Origin: Sporosarcina ureae
GTDB lineage: Bacteria; Bacillota; Bacilli; Bacillales_A; Planococcaceae
Assembly: GCF_002101375.1 (NCBI RefSeq)
Contig: NZ_CP015207.1
Coordinates: 1,923,501-1,987,500, forward strand
Length of the DNA: 64,000 nt
Reading direction: 5' to 3'
Shown here: in pieces, positions 35,062-43,096 of the stretch
Numbering within the stretch: the stretch's first letter is position 1
Layout: every line of letters starts with the position of its first letter
Translations under genes and position numbers: made by a program
Notes under the pieces: generated by a model
Told to the model about the DNA's origin: nothing
Databases searched by the model: none
The model's input: only the letters and a program-made list of their open reading frames with translations

Positions 35062-35634
35062 ATGAAATTACTAATTGGTCTCGGAAATCCCGGGAAAAAC
35101 TACGAAAACACGCGTCATAATATCGGTTTTCAAGTCATTGATGAATTGGCTAAGCGATGGCAAGCCCCAGCATTCCAGCAAAAATTCAATGGTCAATTTA
35201 CGACTGTCCATACGGCTGAAGGTAAAATAATATTATTAAAGCCTATGACTTATATGAACTTATCGGGTGAATGTGTCCGTCCCTTAGCGGATTACTTTGA
35301 AGTGGACGACGAAGAAATAGTCGTATTATACGATGACTTGGATTTGCCGGCAGGGAAAATCCGACTTCGTCAAAAGGGAAGTGCGGGTGGCCATAATGGT
35401 ATGAAGTCACTCATTGCACATCTAGGTACTTCTGAATTCAATCGTATTCGTATGGGCGTCGATCGTCCTACAGGCGGTATGAAGGTCGCTGATTATGTAT
35501 TATCTCCTTTTAGCAACGACGAGCAACCGTTGATTGAAGACGCGATACAAAAGAGTGCAGACGCCTGTGAAGAATGGACAATGAAAAAGAAACCATTTCT
35601 TGAAGTGATGAATAAATTTAACGGAAAAGCATAA
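35062..35634 (+). CDS. pth: peptidyl-tRNA hydrolase
   Basis: Pth releases tRNA from prematurely dropped peptidyl-tRNA; the B. subtilis gene is also called spoVC. Catalytic features are visible: GLGNPGKNYENTRHNIGFQV (catalytic His), MTYMNLSGECV and YDDLDLPAGKIRLRQKGSAG then GHNGMKS. ATG 35062 with AAAGGAAGAG upstream gives 190 aa. It sits between ctc and fin as in B. subtilis. Confidence 0.95.
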   Translation: MKLLIGLGNPGKNYENTRHNIGFQVIDELAKRWQAPAFQQKFNGQFTTVHTAEGKIILLKPMTYMNLSGECVRPLADYFEVDDEEIVVLYDDLDLPAGKIRLRQKGSAGGHNGMKSLIAHLGTSEFNRIRMGVDRPTGGMKVADYVLSPFSNDEQPLIEDAIQKSADACEEWTMKKKPFLEVMNKFNGKA

Positions 35635-35659
35635 TATGTCAATTCTTTGCCTATACTTT
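35629..35659 (+). promoter_or_regulatory. possible sigma-F-type promoter of fin
   Basis: GCATA (35629-35633), a spacer of about 15-16 bp and a -10-like GCCTATACTT (35649-35658) lie upstream of fin. B. subtilis fin is read by sigma-F. The match is partial, so this is only suggestive. Confidence 0.3.
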
Positions 35660-35681
35660 GAAAAAGGAAGGTGAAGAGAAT

Positions 35682-35900
35682 ATGATCCGTTATTCGTGCA
35701 ATCACTGTCATACGGAGATCGGCTCCATTCCATTCGAATCGGCAAAAGATACTTTGAGTCAAATAGACAATACAGATAAAAATACATTTTTGTCTGTAGA
35801 CCCAGATGGTGGCCTGCATATACGATGTATTTGTGAACACTGTGAGCAATCATTGCAGGCGTTTCCGGATTATTACACCTTAAAAAAATGGTTACAATAA
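35682..35900 (+). CDS. fin: anti-sigma-F factor Fin (YabK-like), 72 aa
   Basis: Fin inhibits sigma-F in the forespore and helps the switch to sigma-G. The protein is a small zinc-ribbon: CNHCHTEIG near residue 6 and CICEHCEQSL near residue 47 provide two CxxC pairs, followed by FPDYYTLKKWLQ like the end of B. subtilis Fin. ATG 35682 with AGGAAGGTG upstream is chosen; the frame back to 35658 lacks a separate RBS. Its place between pth and mfd matches B. subtilis, which supports the call despite its shortness. Confidence 0.82.
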   Translation: MIRYSCNHCHTEIGSIPFESAKDTLSQIDNTDKNTFLSVDPDGGLHIRCICEHCEQSLQAFPDYYTLKKWLQ

Positions 35901-35909
35901 GTAACAGAT

Positions 35910-35937
35910 GCTTTGGCGCTAATAGCCAAAGCTTTTT
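35910..35937 (+). terminator. fin terminator
   Basis: The stem GCTTTGGC / GCCAAAGC is followed by TTTTTG. Confidence 0.82.
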
Positions 35938-36003
35938 GTGCATAAAGCATTCTGTTCGATATATAGAGATAGACTAAGTTAATAGATAAGGAGGAGTAGT
36001 CGA

Positions 36004-39000
36004 GTGGGAGTAATAGAACAGCTTTTTCTAGAAGAGAAAGAGATTCAAGGCTTGCTGAATGACTTGGAAGACGGGCAGGATCAGCAGTTGATCACAGGTC
36101 TTGCAGGGGGATCCAAAGCGATCTTTTTTAAATTGATTCAGCAGTCACTGACACGCCCTGTCTTAATTGTTTCACCAAATATGCTTCAAGCACAGCGAAC
36201 GTATGAGGAATTGAGTAAATTAGTCGGTGACGAACATATTCACTTATACACCGCAGAAGAACTTGTTGCGGCAGACTTTTCTTTTGCAAGTTATGAACTA
36301 CGTGCGGGCAGAATAGACACATTGGATCATATGGCGCGTATAGGCAGTGGTATTTATATTACACCCGTTGCAGGTTTGCGAAAATTGTTGCCGTCAAAGG
36401 AACGATGGTTGGCACATTACGTAACAGCTTCAACAGATGAAGAGATTGATATAGGTGTCTGGCTGGAAAATCTAGTATCCATGGGCTATATCCGAAAAGA
36501 CCTGGTGAGTGCACCGGGCGAATTTGCGTTGCGCGGTGGCATACTGGATATTTATCCGCTAACGATGACAGAACCTGTTCGTATTGAGTTATTCGATACG
36601 ACAATTGATTCCATTCGAACATTTTCGGCAGAAGATCAGCGTTCAACAGGAAAATTAGACTCGATTACGTTATTGCCGGCGACCGAATTCATATGGACGC
36701 CTGGAGAGTTACAGCAAGTTTCACAAAAGGTGGAGCAAGCGCTTGGTGAAAGTCTAGCCAAAATCAAAAGTGAAGAATTACAGCAGCAGTTATTGATGTC
36801 GATCATGCAAGATATCGGCATGATGAAAGATGGAATTGTGCCAGATACAATGAAGAAATATGCTTCATTTTCTTCCGGAACAAGCGCCATGCTGACTGAC
36901 TACTTCCCTGCAAATGGTATCATAATCTTTGATGAGTTGGGTCGAATACAAGAATCTGTAGCTACACTGGAGTCGGAAGAGCAGGAATTCCAGCTTGCGA
37001 TGCTCGAAGACGGTAAAATGTTACACGATACGAAACTCGCATGGAATTACGAGCAAGTACTTGCGGATATGAATCAGCAGCGACTCTACTTATCTTTGTT
37101 TACACGCTCAGTACCTGGCTTCACTATCAAGAAGTCTATTTCGATTTCTTGTAAGCCGATGCAACAGTTTCATAGTCAGATGCCTCTATTGAAAAGTGAA
37201 ATAGAGCGTTGGCAACAAGCGAACTATAACGTTTTTCTTTTGGCTTCTTCAACCGATAGAATGAAGGCAATTCAAGAGATTTTACGAGAGTATGATATAG
37301 AAGCGGCGATTAACGGCAAGCCGAACAAAGATGGTGTGTTGTCCATTATAGAAGGGGATTTATCAGTAGGTTTTGAATTGCCGTTTCAGAAGCTTGCTGT
37401 CATTACGGACGCGGAATTGTTTACTGGTAAGCCAAAACGCAAAGCGCGCCCCCCTAAACTCACGAATGCCGAACGGATCAAAAGTTATTCAGAGATCAAG
37501 CCAGGTGACCATATCGTCCACGTGCATCACGGTATTGGGAAATACTATGGTGTCGTTACATTGGATGTTAAAGGCATCCAGAAAGACTACCTAGATATTC
37601 GTTATCGTGGTGAGGATAAACTCTTCGTGCCTGCTGATCAGATTGATTTAATTCAAAAGTATGTCGCTACAGGAGAGAAAGAGCCAAAGCTACATAAACT
37701 TGGCGGTACAGATTGGGTAAAAACTAAACGTAAAGTAACGGCGGCCATTCAAGATATTGCGGATGACTTGATCAAATTATACGCTAGACGAGAAGCAGAA
37801 AAAGGCTTTGCTTTTAGTGAAGACGATGATTTGCAGCGTTCATTCGAAAATGCTTTTCCATACGAAGAGACACAGGACCAGTTACAGTCCATCGAGGAAA
37901 TTAAGAAAGATATGGAACGTATACGGCCTATGGATCGATTATTATGCGGTGACGTAGGATACGGAAAAACGGAAGTTGCGATTCGTGCGGCGTTTAAAGC
38001 AGTAACGAACGGTAAACAAGTTGCGTTCTTAGTGCCGACTACGATACTTGCACAGCAACATTTCGAAACGATGAAAGAGCGTTTTGCAGATTATCCTGTG
38101 ACAGTTTCATTACTCAATCGTTTCCGTTCTAAGAAAGAGCAGGATGAAACGATTAAAGGGCTGAAAGCGGGAACTGTTGACATTGTCATTGGTACGCATC
38201 GCTTATTGTCTAAAGATGTAGTCTACCAGGATCTTGGGCTTCTCGTTGTTGATGAAGAGCAACGTTTTGGAGTAACGCATAAAGAGAAATTGAAGCAGTT
38301 GAAAAATAATGTAGACGTACTGACGTTGACTGCAACTCCCATTCCAAGAACTTTGCATATGTCGATGGTCGGAGTGCGCGATTTATCAGTAATTGAAACA
38401 CCGCCAGCTAATCGTTTCCCTGTCCAAACATATGTCATGGAACATAACGGTGGACTCGTTCGTGAAGCGATTGAGCGAGAGATGGGACGCGGCGGACAAG
38501 TTTTCTATCTATATAATCGTGTAGAAGATATGGATCGTAAAGTTCAGGAAATTCGTGACTTGGTACCAGAAGCGCGTATCGCCTCTGCACATGGTCGGAT
38601 GGGTGAGGCGGCCCTCGAAGCAGTAATTCTGAGTTTTCTCGAAGGAGAATTTGATGTGCTCGTTACAACGACCATTATCGAAACCGGAATCGATATTCCA
38701 AACGTTAATACGTTAATTGTTCATGATGCAGATCGCATGGGACTTTCACAGCTTTATCAACTACGTGGCCGAGTCGGTCGTTCCAATCGCGTGGCATACA
38801 GCTATATGCTCTATCAGCGCGATAAAGTGTTAACAGAAGTTGCAGAAAATCGTTTACAAGCAATCAAAGAGTTCACTGAGCTTGGCTCTGGTTTTAAAAT
38901 TGCTATGCGTGATCTATCCATTCGGGGTGCAGGGAATTTACTTGGTTCGCAGCAACATGGATTCATTGACTCGGTTGGTTTCGATCTGTATTCGCAGTTA

Positions 39001-39537
39001 CTACAAGAAGCGATTGAAGAAAGACAGACAGGTGTCGTAAAAGAAGACAAAGCAGATGTCGAAATCTCCTTGCCTATCAATGCCTATCTTCCTGAATCAT
39101 ACATTCAGGATGGTTATCAAAAAATCCAAATGTATAAACGTGTAAAAGCAATTACTGGCGATGAGGATTATCTAGAGCTTGTTGACGAGATGATCGACCG
39201 TTTCGGTGATATGCCATTCGAAGCCGATTTATTGCTCCGCGTTGGACGTATGAAAGCGTGGGGTCGTGACGCTGGTGTAATATCCATTAAAAATGTACAG
39301 GGAATAGTGGAAATCCGCTTGTCGGCAGAAGGAACGGCTCGTGCTGACGGTGCAAAACTGATGGAACGTTCATTGAAGTTCGGCCATGCGGTTGGATTGA
39401 CAATCGACAACGGACAAATTACCATAACCGTGAATGAAAAAAAGTCCAAGCAGTTTACGGAATTCGATATGGTAGAAGACATGGTACACACCATGCAGGA
39501 AACAGCAAAGGAAGTAGAATCTAAGGATACCTTGTAA
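36004..39537 (+). CDS. mfd: transcription-repair coupling factor Mfd
   Basis: Mfd removes RNA polymerase stalled at DNA lesions and recruits UvrA. The order of domains is UvrB-like N-terminal (about 1-450), the RNA-polymerase-interacting CarD/Tudor-like domain (about 490-560, PGDHIVHVHHGIGKYYGVVT), then the RecG-like helicase. The helicase has Walker A GDVGYGKTEVA (from residue 649) and DEEQRFG (750-756). The C-terminal TRCF domain follows. The length of 1177 aa equals B. subtilis Mfd. The GTG start has AAGGAGGAG upstream. Confidence 0.97.
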   Translation: MGVIEQLFLEEKEIQGLLNDLEDGQDQQLITGLAGGSKAIFFKLIQQSLTRPVLIVSPNMLQAQRTYEELSKLVGDEHIHLYTAEELVAADFSFASYELRAGRIDTLDHMARIGSGIYITPVAGLRKLLPSKERWLAHYVTASTDEEIDIGVWLENLVSMGYIRKDLVSAPGEFALRGGILDIYPLTMTEPVRIELFDTTIDSIRTFSAEDQRSTGKLDSITLLPATEFIWTPGELQQVSQKVEQALGESLAKIKSEELQQQLLMSIMQDIGMMKDGIVPDTMKKYASFSSGTSAMLTDYFPANGIIIFDELGRIQESVATLESEEQEFQLAMLEDGKMLHDTKLAWNYEQVLADMNQQRLYLSLFTRSVPGFTIKKSISISCKPMQQFHSQMPLLKSEIERWQQANYNVFLLASSTDRMKAIQEILREYDIEAAINGKPNKDGVLSIIEGDLSVGFELPFQKLAVITDAELFTGKPKRKARPPKLTNAERIKSYSEIKPGDHIVHVHHGIGKYYGVVTLDVKGIQKDYLDIRYRGEDKLFVPADQIDLIQKYVATGEKEPKLHKLGGTDWVKTKRKVTAAIQDIADDLIKLYARREAEKGFAFSEDDDLQRSFENAFPYEETQDQLQSIEEIKKDMERIRPMDRLLCGDVGYGKTEVAIRAAFKAVTNGKQVAFLVPTTILAQQHFETMKERFADYPVTVSLLNRFRSKKEQDETIKGLKAGTVDIVIGTHRLLSKDVVYQDLGLLVVDEEQRFGVTHKEKLKQLKNNVDVLTLTATPIPRTLHMSMVGVRDLSVIETPPANRFPVQTYVMEHNGGLVREAIEREMGRGGQVFYLYNRVEDMDRKVQEIRDLVPEARIASAHGRMGEAALEAVILSFLEGEFDVLVTTTIIETGIDIPNVNTLIVHDADRMGLSQLYQLRGRVGRSNRVAYSYMLYQRDKVLTEVAENRLQAIKEFTELGSGFKIAMRDLSIRGAGNLLGSQQHGFIDSVGFDLYSQLLQEAIEERQTGVVKEDKADVEISLPINAYLPESYIQDGYQKIQMYKRVKAITGDEDYLELVDEMIDRFGDMPFEADLLLRVGRMKAWGRDAGVISIKNVQGIVEIRLSAEGTARADGAKLMERSLKFGHAVGLTIDNGQITITVNEKKSKQFTEFDMVEDMVHTMQETAKEVESKDTL

Positions 39538-39546
39538 CACCTTGAT

Positions 39547-39577
39547 TGCATAAAATGACCAATGTTGATGCATACTA
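39547..39577 (+). promoter_or_regulatory. sigma-G promoter of spoVT
   Basis: TGCATA (39547-39552), an 18-bp spacer and CATACTA (39571-39577) match the sigma-G consensus (TGMATA / CATACTA) and lie 43 bp before spoVT. B. subtilis spoVT is a sigma-G gene. Confidence 0.78.
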
Positions 39578-39620
39578 TTCTCAGAAATACATTTAATTTC
39601 GAGAAAGTGAGGCATTATAC

Positions 39621-40157
39621 ATGAAAGCAACGGGTATTGTCCGCAGAATTGATGACTTGGGAAGAGTAGTTATACCGAAAGAAATTAGAAGGACACTTCG
39701 CATTCGTGAGGGGGACCCTTTGGAGATATTCACTGATCGAGAAGGGGAAGTCATTTTAAAGAAATATTCACCTATTTCAGAGCTTGGCGAATTTGCGGTA
39801 GAATATGCAGAATCACTTTATGAAACGATTGGTACACCTGCACTAATCAGTGACCGCGATGAGATGCTAGCGGTAGCGGGTCTTGCCAAGAAGGACTATA
39901 TGAACCGACAGTTGGCACCGATATGCGAAGAAATTCTGAACGGCCGATCTACTGTCATGGAAAAGCATGAGAAGACGGTAGAATGGGTACCAGGCCAAGT
40001 AGAGCAGATTAAGTCTTATTGTATTGTACCTATCATTACAAATGGCGACGCTATCGGTGCAGTTTACTTGCTGTCAAAAGTTCATTTTGTTGGAGAGGTC
40101 GAGCAAAAAGCTGCAGAGACAGCGGCCAACTTCCTGGCGAAACAGATGGAAAGCTAA
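39621..40157 (+). CDS. spoVT: stage V sporulation regulator SpoVT
   Basis: SpoVT is a forespore transcription factor that tunes sigma-G genes. The N-terminal AbrB-type DNA-binding domain reads MKATGIVRRIDDLGRVVIPK, then EIRRTLRIREGDPLEIF. The C-terminal GAF-like domain covers about residues 55-178. The length of 178 aa is normal. GAAAGTGAGG precedes the ATG, and a sigma-G promoter lies upstream. Its DNA-binding half is closely like AbrB at 17469. Confidence 0.95.
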   Translation: MKATGIVRRIDDLGRVVIPKEIRRTLRIREGDPLEIFTDREGEVILKKYSPISELGEFAVEYAESLYETIGTPALISDRDEMLAVAGLAKKDYMNRQLAPICEEILNGRSTVMEKHEKTVEWVPGQVEQIKSYCIVPIITNGDAIGAVYLLSKVHFVGEVEQKAAETAANFLAKQMES

Positions 40158-40189
40158 ACGAGTTTGATAAAAATATTAAGTTTTTAACG

Positions 40190-40225
40190 AAAACTCACAG
40201 TGGATGAATCTGCTGTGAGTTTTTT
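40190..40225 (+). terminator. spoVT terminator
   Basis: The stem AAAACTCACAG / CTGTGAGTTTT is followed by T residues. Confidence 0.9.
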
Positions 40226-40397
40226 GATGAATAATTTTCTCTAAATGTAATTTAGTATGTTATTTTCAGAACAATAACATGTAAATGAACTTAACCTAAG
40301 CAAGTAATCAGAATGAAATCCGTCGTCCAATTTACATATACTACCTTTTCCGACGCGTGAAGCACCAAATACACTTCAATACTTTTCCTCAATTAAA

Positions 40398-40528
40398 AAG
40401 TGAAGTTTTTCACATACTACATCCATATATCACTTTTGAGTATCATTTTTCTTTTTGTGAATATATTCACAAAAGCCTTTAGTGAAGGGCTTCACAAGGT
40501 GTAAAATAAAAAGTGAAAGGTTTCACAT
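40398..40528. promoter_or_regulatory. cluster of four Rex-like palindromes
   Basis: Four copies of GTGAA-N4-TTCAC lie within 131 bp: 40398-40415, 40455-40472, 40480-40497 and 40511-40528. The second reads TTGTGAATATATTCACAA, a perfect palindrome matching the Rex operator consensus TTGTGAA-N4-TTCACAA. The first and last share the same flanks (AAAAGTGAA ... TTCACATACTAC). Centre spacings are about 57, 25 and 31 bp. Extra half-sites lie just upstream (GTGAAGC near 40360). The cluster is upstream of the malic enzyme gene. Rex as the binder is inference from the motif. Confidence 0.65.
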
Positions 40529-40602
40529 ACTACGAAAAAGCATAAAAGTCAAAACTTTTTTCATTTTTTTTTAAAGCGCTGAAAAACCCGTTGTATAGGT
40601 GA

Positions 40603-40616
40603 TGTAACCGCTTACG
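40603..40616 (+). promoter_or_regulatory. candidate cre (CcpA) site
   Basis: TGTAACCGCTTACG matches the cre consensus TGWNANCGNTNWCA at all but the last base. It lies 36 bp upstream of the -35 of the malic enzyme promoter, a position compatible with activation as well as repression. Confidence 0.55.
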
Positions 40617-40652
40617 ATTTCTTGATTTTGGTAGTTGCCAGAATATTGCTAC

Positions 40653-40682
40653 TTGTATTTGCTTTGCGTTTGCGCTTATAAT
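40653..40682 (+). promoter_or_regulatory. malic enzyme sigma-A promoter
   Basis: TTGTAT (40653-40658), an 18-bp spacer and TATAAT (40677-40682) lie 50 bp before the malic enzyme ATG. Confidence 0.65.
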
Positions 40683-40732
40683 CACTACCAACACGTTTGA
40701 ACAATAAAAAACCAGATAGGGAGAGCGATATT

Positions 40733-41938
40733 ATGAACAGGAAATACAAATCTTCTTTACACATGCATCAAATTCACAATGGAAAAATGGAAGTGGTTTC
40801 GAAGGTGCCATTAGAAAATAAAGAGGATTTGAGTTTGGCGTACTCACCAGGAGTTGCTGAGCCTTGTGTAGAAATCGCTCAAGACCCATCTCTTGCATAT
40901 GAATATACAATTAAAGGGAATTTGGTTGCAGTTGTGACAGACGGAACGGCTGTACTTGGACTTGGAGATATCGGCCCTGAAGCAGCTTTGCCGGTAATGG
41001 AAGGGAAAGCTCTATTGCTGAAGCAATTTGCAGGGATTGACGCATTCCCGATTTGTCTGGATACAAAAGATGTCGATGAAATTGTCAACATCGTAAAAGC
41101 AATGAGCCCAACATTTGGTGGTATAAACCTCGAAGATATATCAGCTCCTCGTTGTTTCGAAATTGAACGCAGATTGCGTGAAGAGTGTAATATTCCAATC
41201 TTCCATGATGATCAGCATGGCACGGCAATCGTAGTGGGTGCAGGGTTACTTAATGCATTAAAAGTAGTTGGAAAAGAAAAAGAAGATGTGAAAATCGTCT
41301 TGAATGGTGCCGGTGCCGCTGGAGTTGCGATTACGAAACTATTGTTGAATATGGGCTTCAAAAACATTATCATGTGCGATTCGAAAGGTATTATTTTTGA
41401 AGGGCGCGAGAATGCGATGAATGACATTAAGCATGAAATGTCACGCGTCACAAATCTCGATAAAATCGAAGGTTCATTAGCAGCTGCAATGAAGGGTGCT
41501 GACGTATTCGTCGGTGTATCTGTAGCAAACTTGCTGACGAAGGAATTGATTGCACTAATGAATACAGATCCTATCGTATTCGGACTGGCGAATCCAATAC
41601 CTGAGTTGAAGCCTGAATTGGCAGATGAGTATGGTGTGCGTATTATTGCGACAGGCCGTTCCGATTATCCTAATCAGGTCAACAACGTCTTGGCGTTCCC
41701 TGGTATCTTCCGTGGAGCACTAGACGTTAGAGCGACAGAGATCAACGAAGAGATGAAGCTTGCAGCGACGTACGCGATTGCAGACTTGATCAAGGATGAA
41801 GATCTCCGTGATGATTACATCATTCCGGATCCATTTGATGACCGTATCCCGACGATTGTTGCACATGCAGTAGGAAAAGCGGCGATTCGTACAGGTGTAT
41901 CCGTTGCGAAGGAAATGGTTTTGCCTACACCCAGATGA
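40733..41938 (+). CDS. malic enzyme (malate dehydrogenase, decarboxylating), YtsJ-like
   Basis: It converts malate to pyruvate and CO2 with reduction of NAD(P). Motifs include LSLAYSPGVAEPC, VVTDGTAVLGLGDIGPEAAL, VNLEDISAP-like INLEDISAP, HDDQHGTAIV and the Rossmann NGAGAAGVAI. The length of 401 aa fits the short bacterial form; similarity to B. subtilis YtsJ (NADP-preferring) is clear by eye, but the cofactor is not certain. ATG 40733 with AGGGAGAG upstream is preferred over TTG 40697. It is not at this place in B. subtilis. Upstream lie Rex-like palindromes and a cre-like site, which fit redox and carbon control. Confidence 0.92.
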   Translation: MNRKYKSSLHMHQIHNGKMEVVSKVPLENKEDLSLAYSPGVAEPCVEIAQDPSLAYEYTIKGNLVAVVTDGTAVLGLGDIGPEAALPVMEGKALLLKQFAGIDAFPICLDTKDVDEIVNIVKAMSPTFGGINLEDISAPRCFEIERRLREECNIPIFHDDQHGTAIVVGAGLLNALKVVGKEKEDVKIVLNGAGAAGVAITKLLLNMGFKNIIMCDSKGIIFEGRENAMNDIKHEMSRVTNLDKIEGSLAAAMKGADVFVGVSVANLLTKELIALMNTDPIVFGLANPIPELKPELADEYGVRIIATGRSDYPNQVNNVLAFPGIFRGALDVRATEINEEMKLAATYAIADLIKDEDLRDDYIIPDPFDDRIPTIVAHAVGKAAIRTGVSVAKEMVLPTPR

Positions 41939-41953
41939 AGATGAATAATGACC

Positions 41954-41991
41954 CGTCTTTCCTTGTAAGTAAGGGAAAGACGTTTTTTTTT
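41954..41991 (+). terminator. malic enzyme terminator
   Basis: The stem CGTCTTTCCTT / AGGGAAAGACG is followed by nine T. Confidence 0.92.
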
Positions 41992-42066
41992 AATAAAGTG
42001 AGCGCGCGAGGATCTATTTAGCGATGTTCTGGGTGGATGCTTTGTCGTAGGCTTGCGGAAGTTTTC

Positions 42067-42216
42067 GCTCATAAATTCGTACAACCGCTCATAGTTCATG
42101 GTTAACCGCTCTATAGCACTTGATTACTGCTCTATCCACATGCACAAGCGCTCTATCATGCTTTGCAAGCGATCATAATGGCTGGGCAACCGCTCAATGC
42201 GTTGGCAATGTGGTCT
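42067..42216. repeat. 21-bp periodic degenerate repeat, about 8 units
   Basis: GCTC-type cores recur at 42067, 42087, 42108, 42129, 42150, 42171 (GATC), 42192 and 42212 (GGTC), that is every 20-21 bp. Each core is followed by ATA, TAT or AAT, and the unit usually ends CAACC, TAACC or CAAGC. The ten or so bases between vary freely. Period and degeneracy rule out a CRISPR array. It lies between the malic enzyme terminator and ytaF, where I see no gene. Function is unknown. Confidence 0.7.
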
Positions 42217-42341
42217 AGTCTTGACCTAAATTAAGTACAAGACGTCATGAATTCAAGTAATAGCTACAATGAAGTCTTATATTAATTGGGGTTTGTAGCG
42301 GATTCAAAAGCCACCCCTTATCTGCTTTTCCTACAGCTATA

Positions 42342-42381
42342 AACCAGCCCCTCCGCGTGCATAGGAAAGGCTGGTTCTTTT
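42342..42381 (+). terminator. hairpin terminator upstream of ytaF
   Basis: AACCAGCC / GGCTGGTT with a 19-nt loop is followed by CTTTT. No gene ends nearby on the plus strand, so it may end a transcript from the repeat region. Confidence 0.6.
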
Positions 42382-42451
42382 ACGCGCCTAACGCACACAC
42401 GCCTGCTTCATTGTGCGCGTATAGTATGATAAAACCAAATGGGGGAGCGGA

Positions 42452-43045
42452 ATGACTTGGCTACTGATCGCAGGCTTTGCAATTTCATCTAGCATTGACA
42501 ACTTTGGAGTTGGACTTTCTTATGGGGTACAGCGAGTACGAATTCCATTCACATCAAATGCACTCATTGCGGCAATTTGTTTTATCTTCAGTTTGATTGG
42601 CATAGTTGCCGGTGCATGGCTGGCTGAAATGTTACCGGGCATACTACCCGATCTTATAGCATTTGCTGTACTTAGCATCATCGGAATACGCATTATGATT
42701 ATTGCATTTCGTCCACAACGAAAACATCAAGCAAATGTATTTAGTGAACCGGAAAAAATGGATTTTGACGGATCTTCGCATATTAGTCTTGGGGAGGCTT
42801 TGCTGCTTGGTATTGCGCTATCTGCGAATGCGTTAACGAATGGTATCGGAGCAGGTCTTTTGGCATTGTCACCGATTGCCATCGCATTATCAGCCGCTGT
42901 TGGCAGTTATATTACATTGTCAATTGGTGTGGGGCTAGGCACGAAACTGGCAGGCGTGCGGATTGGCAAGATGTCAGTAGGGCAATTCGGAACATTTATG
43001 AGTGGGGTGATTATTTTATTGATTGCGGCCACGCGCCTATTCTGA
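42452..43045 (+). CDS. ytaF: YtaF-like sporulation membrane protein (MntP-related), 197 aa
   Basis: This is an integral membrane protein with about six transmembrane helices. The two halves carry matching polar motifs (SSSIDNFGVGLSYG near residue 12 and SANALTNGIGAGLLAL near residue 128), as in MntP/YtaF-type transporters. YtaF is annotated as a sporulation membrane protein; an ion-efflux role is inferred only from the fold family. GGGGGAG precedes the ATG. In B. subtilis ytaF lies elsewhere. Confidence 0.82.
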   Translation: MTWLLIAGFAISSSIDNFGVGLSYGVQRVRIPFTSNALIAAICFIFSLIGIVAGAWLAEMLPGILPDLIAFAVLSIIGIRIMIIAFRPQRKHQANVFSEPEKMDFDGSSHISLGEALLLGIALSANALTNGIGAGLLALSPIAIALSAAVGSYITLSIGVGLGTKLAGVRIGKMSVGQFGTFMSGVIILLIAATRLF

Positions 43046-43096
43046 CGTGATGAAATGGTATACTAGAAATCATCATCGAATGAAAGAGGCACGTAT

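Noticed and set aside
35493-35943. Long minus-strand frames antisense to pth and fin
   Set aside because: They are mirror frames of genes with clear family motifs and lack an RBS.
41815-42099. Minus-strand 94-codon frame across the malic enzyme end
   Set aside because: It runs antisense over the malic enzyme stop, its terminator and the first repeat units, so coding is unlikely.
42067-42216. CRISPR array
   Set aside because: The period is only 21 bp, the conserved part is about 7 bp, and there are no cas genes.
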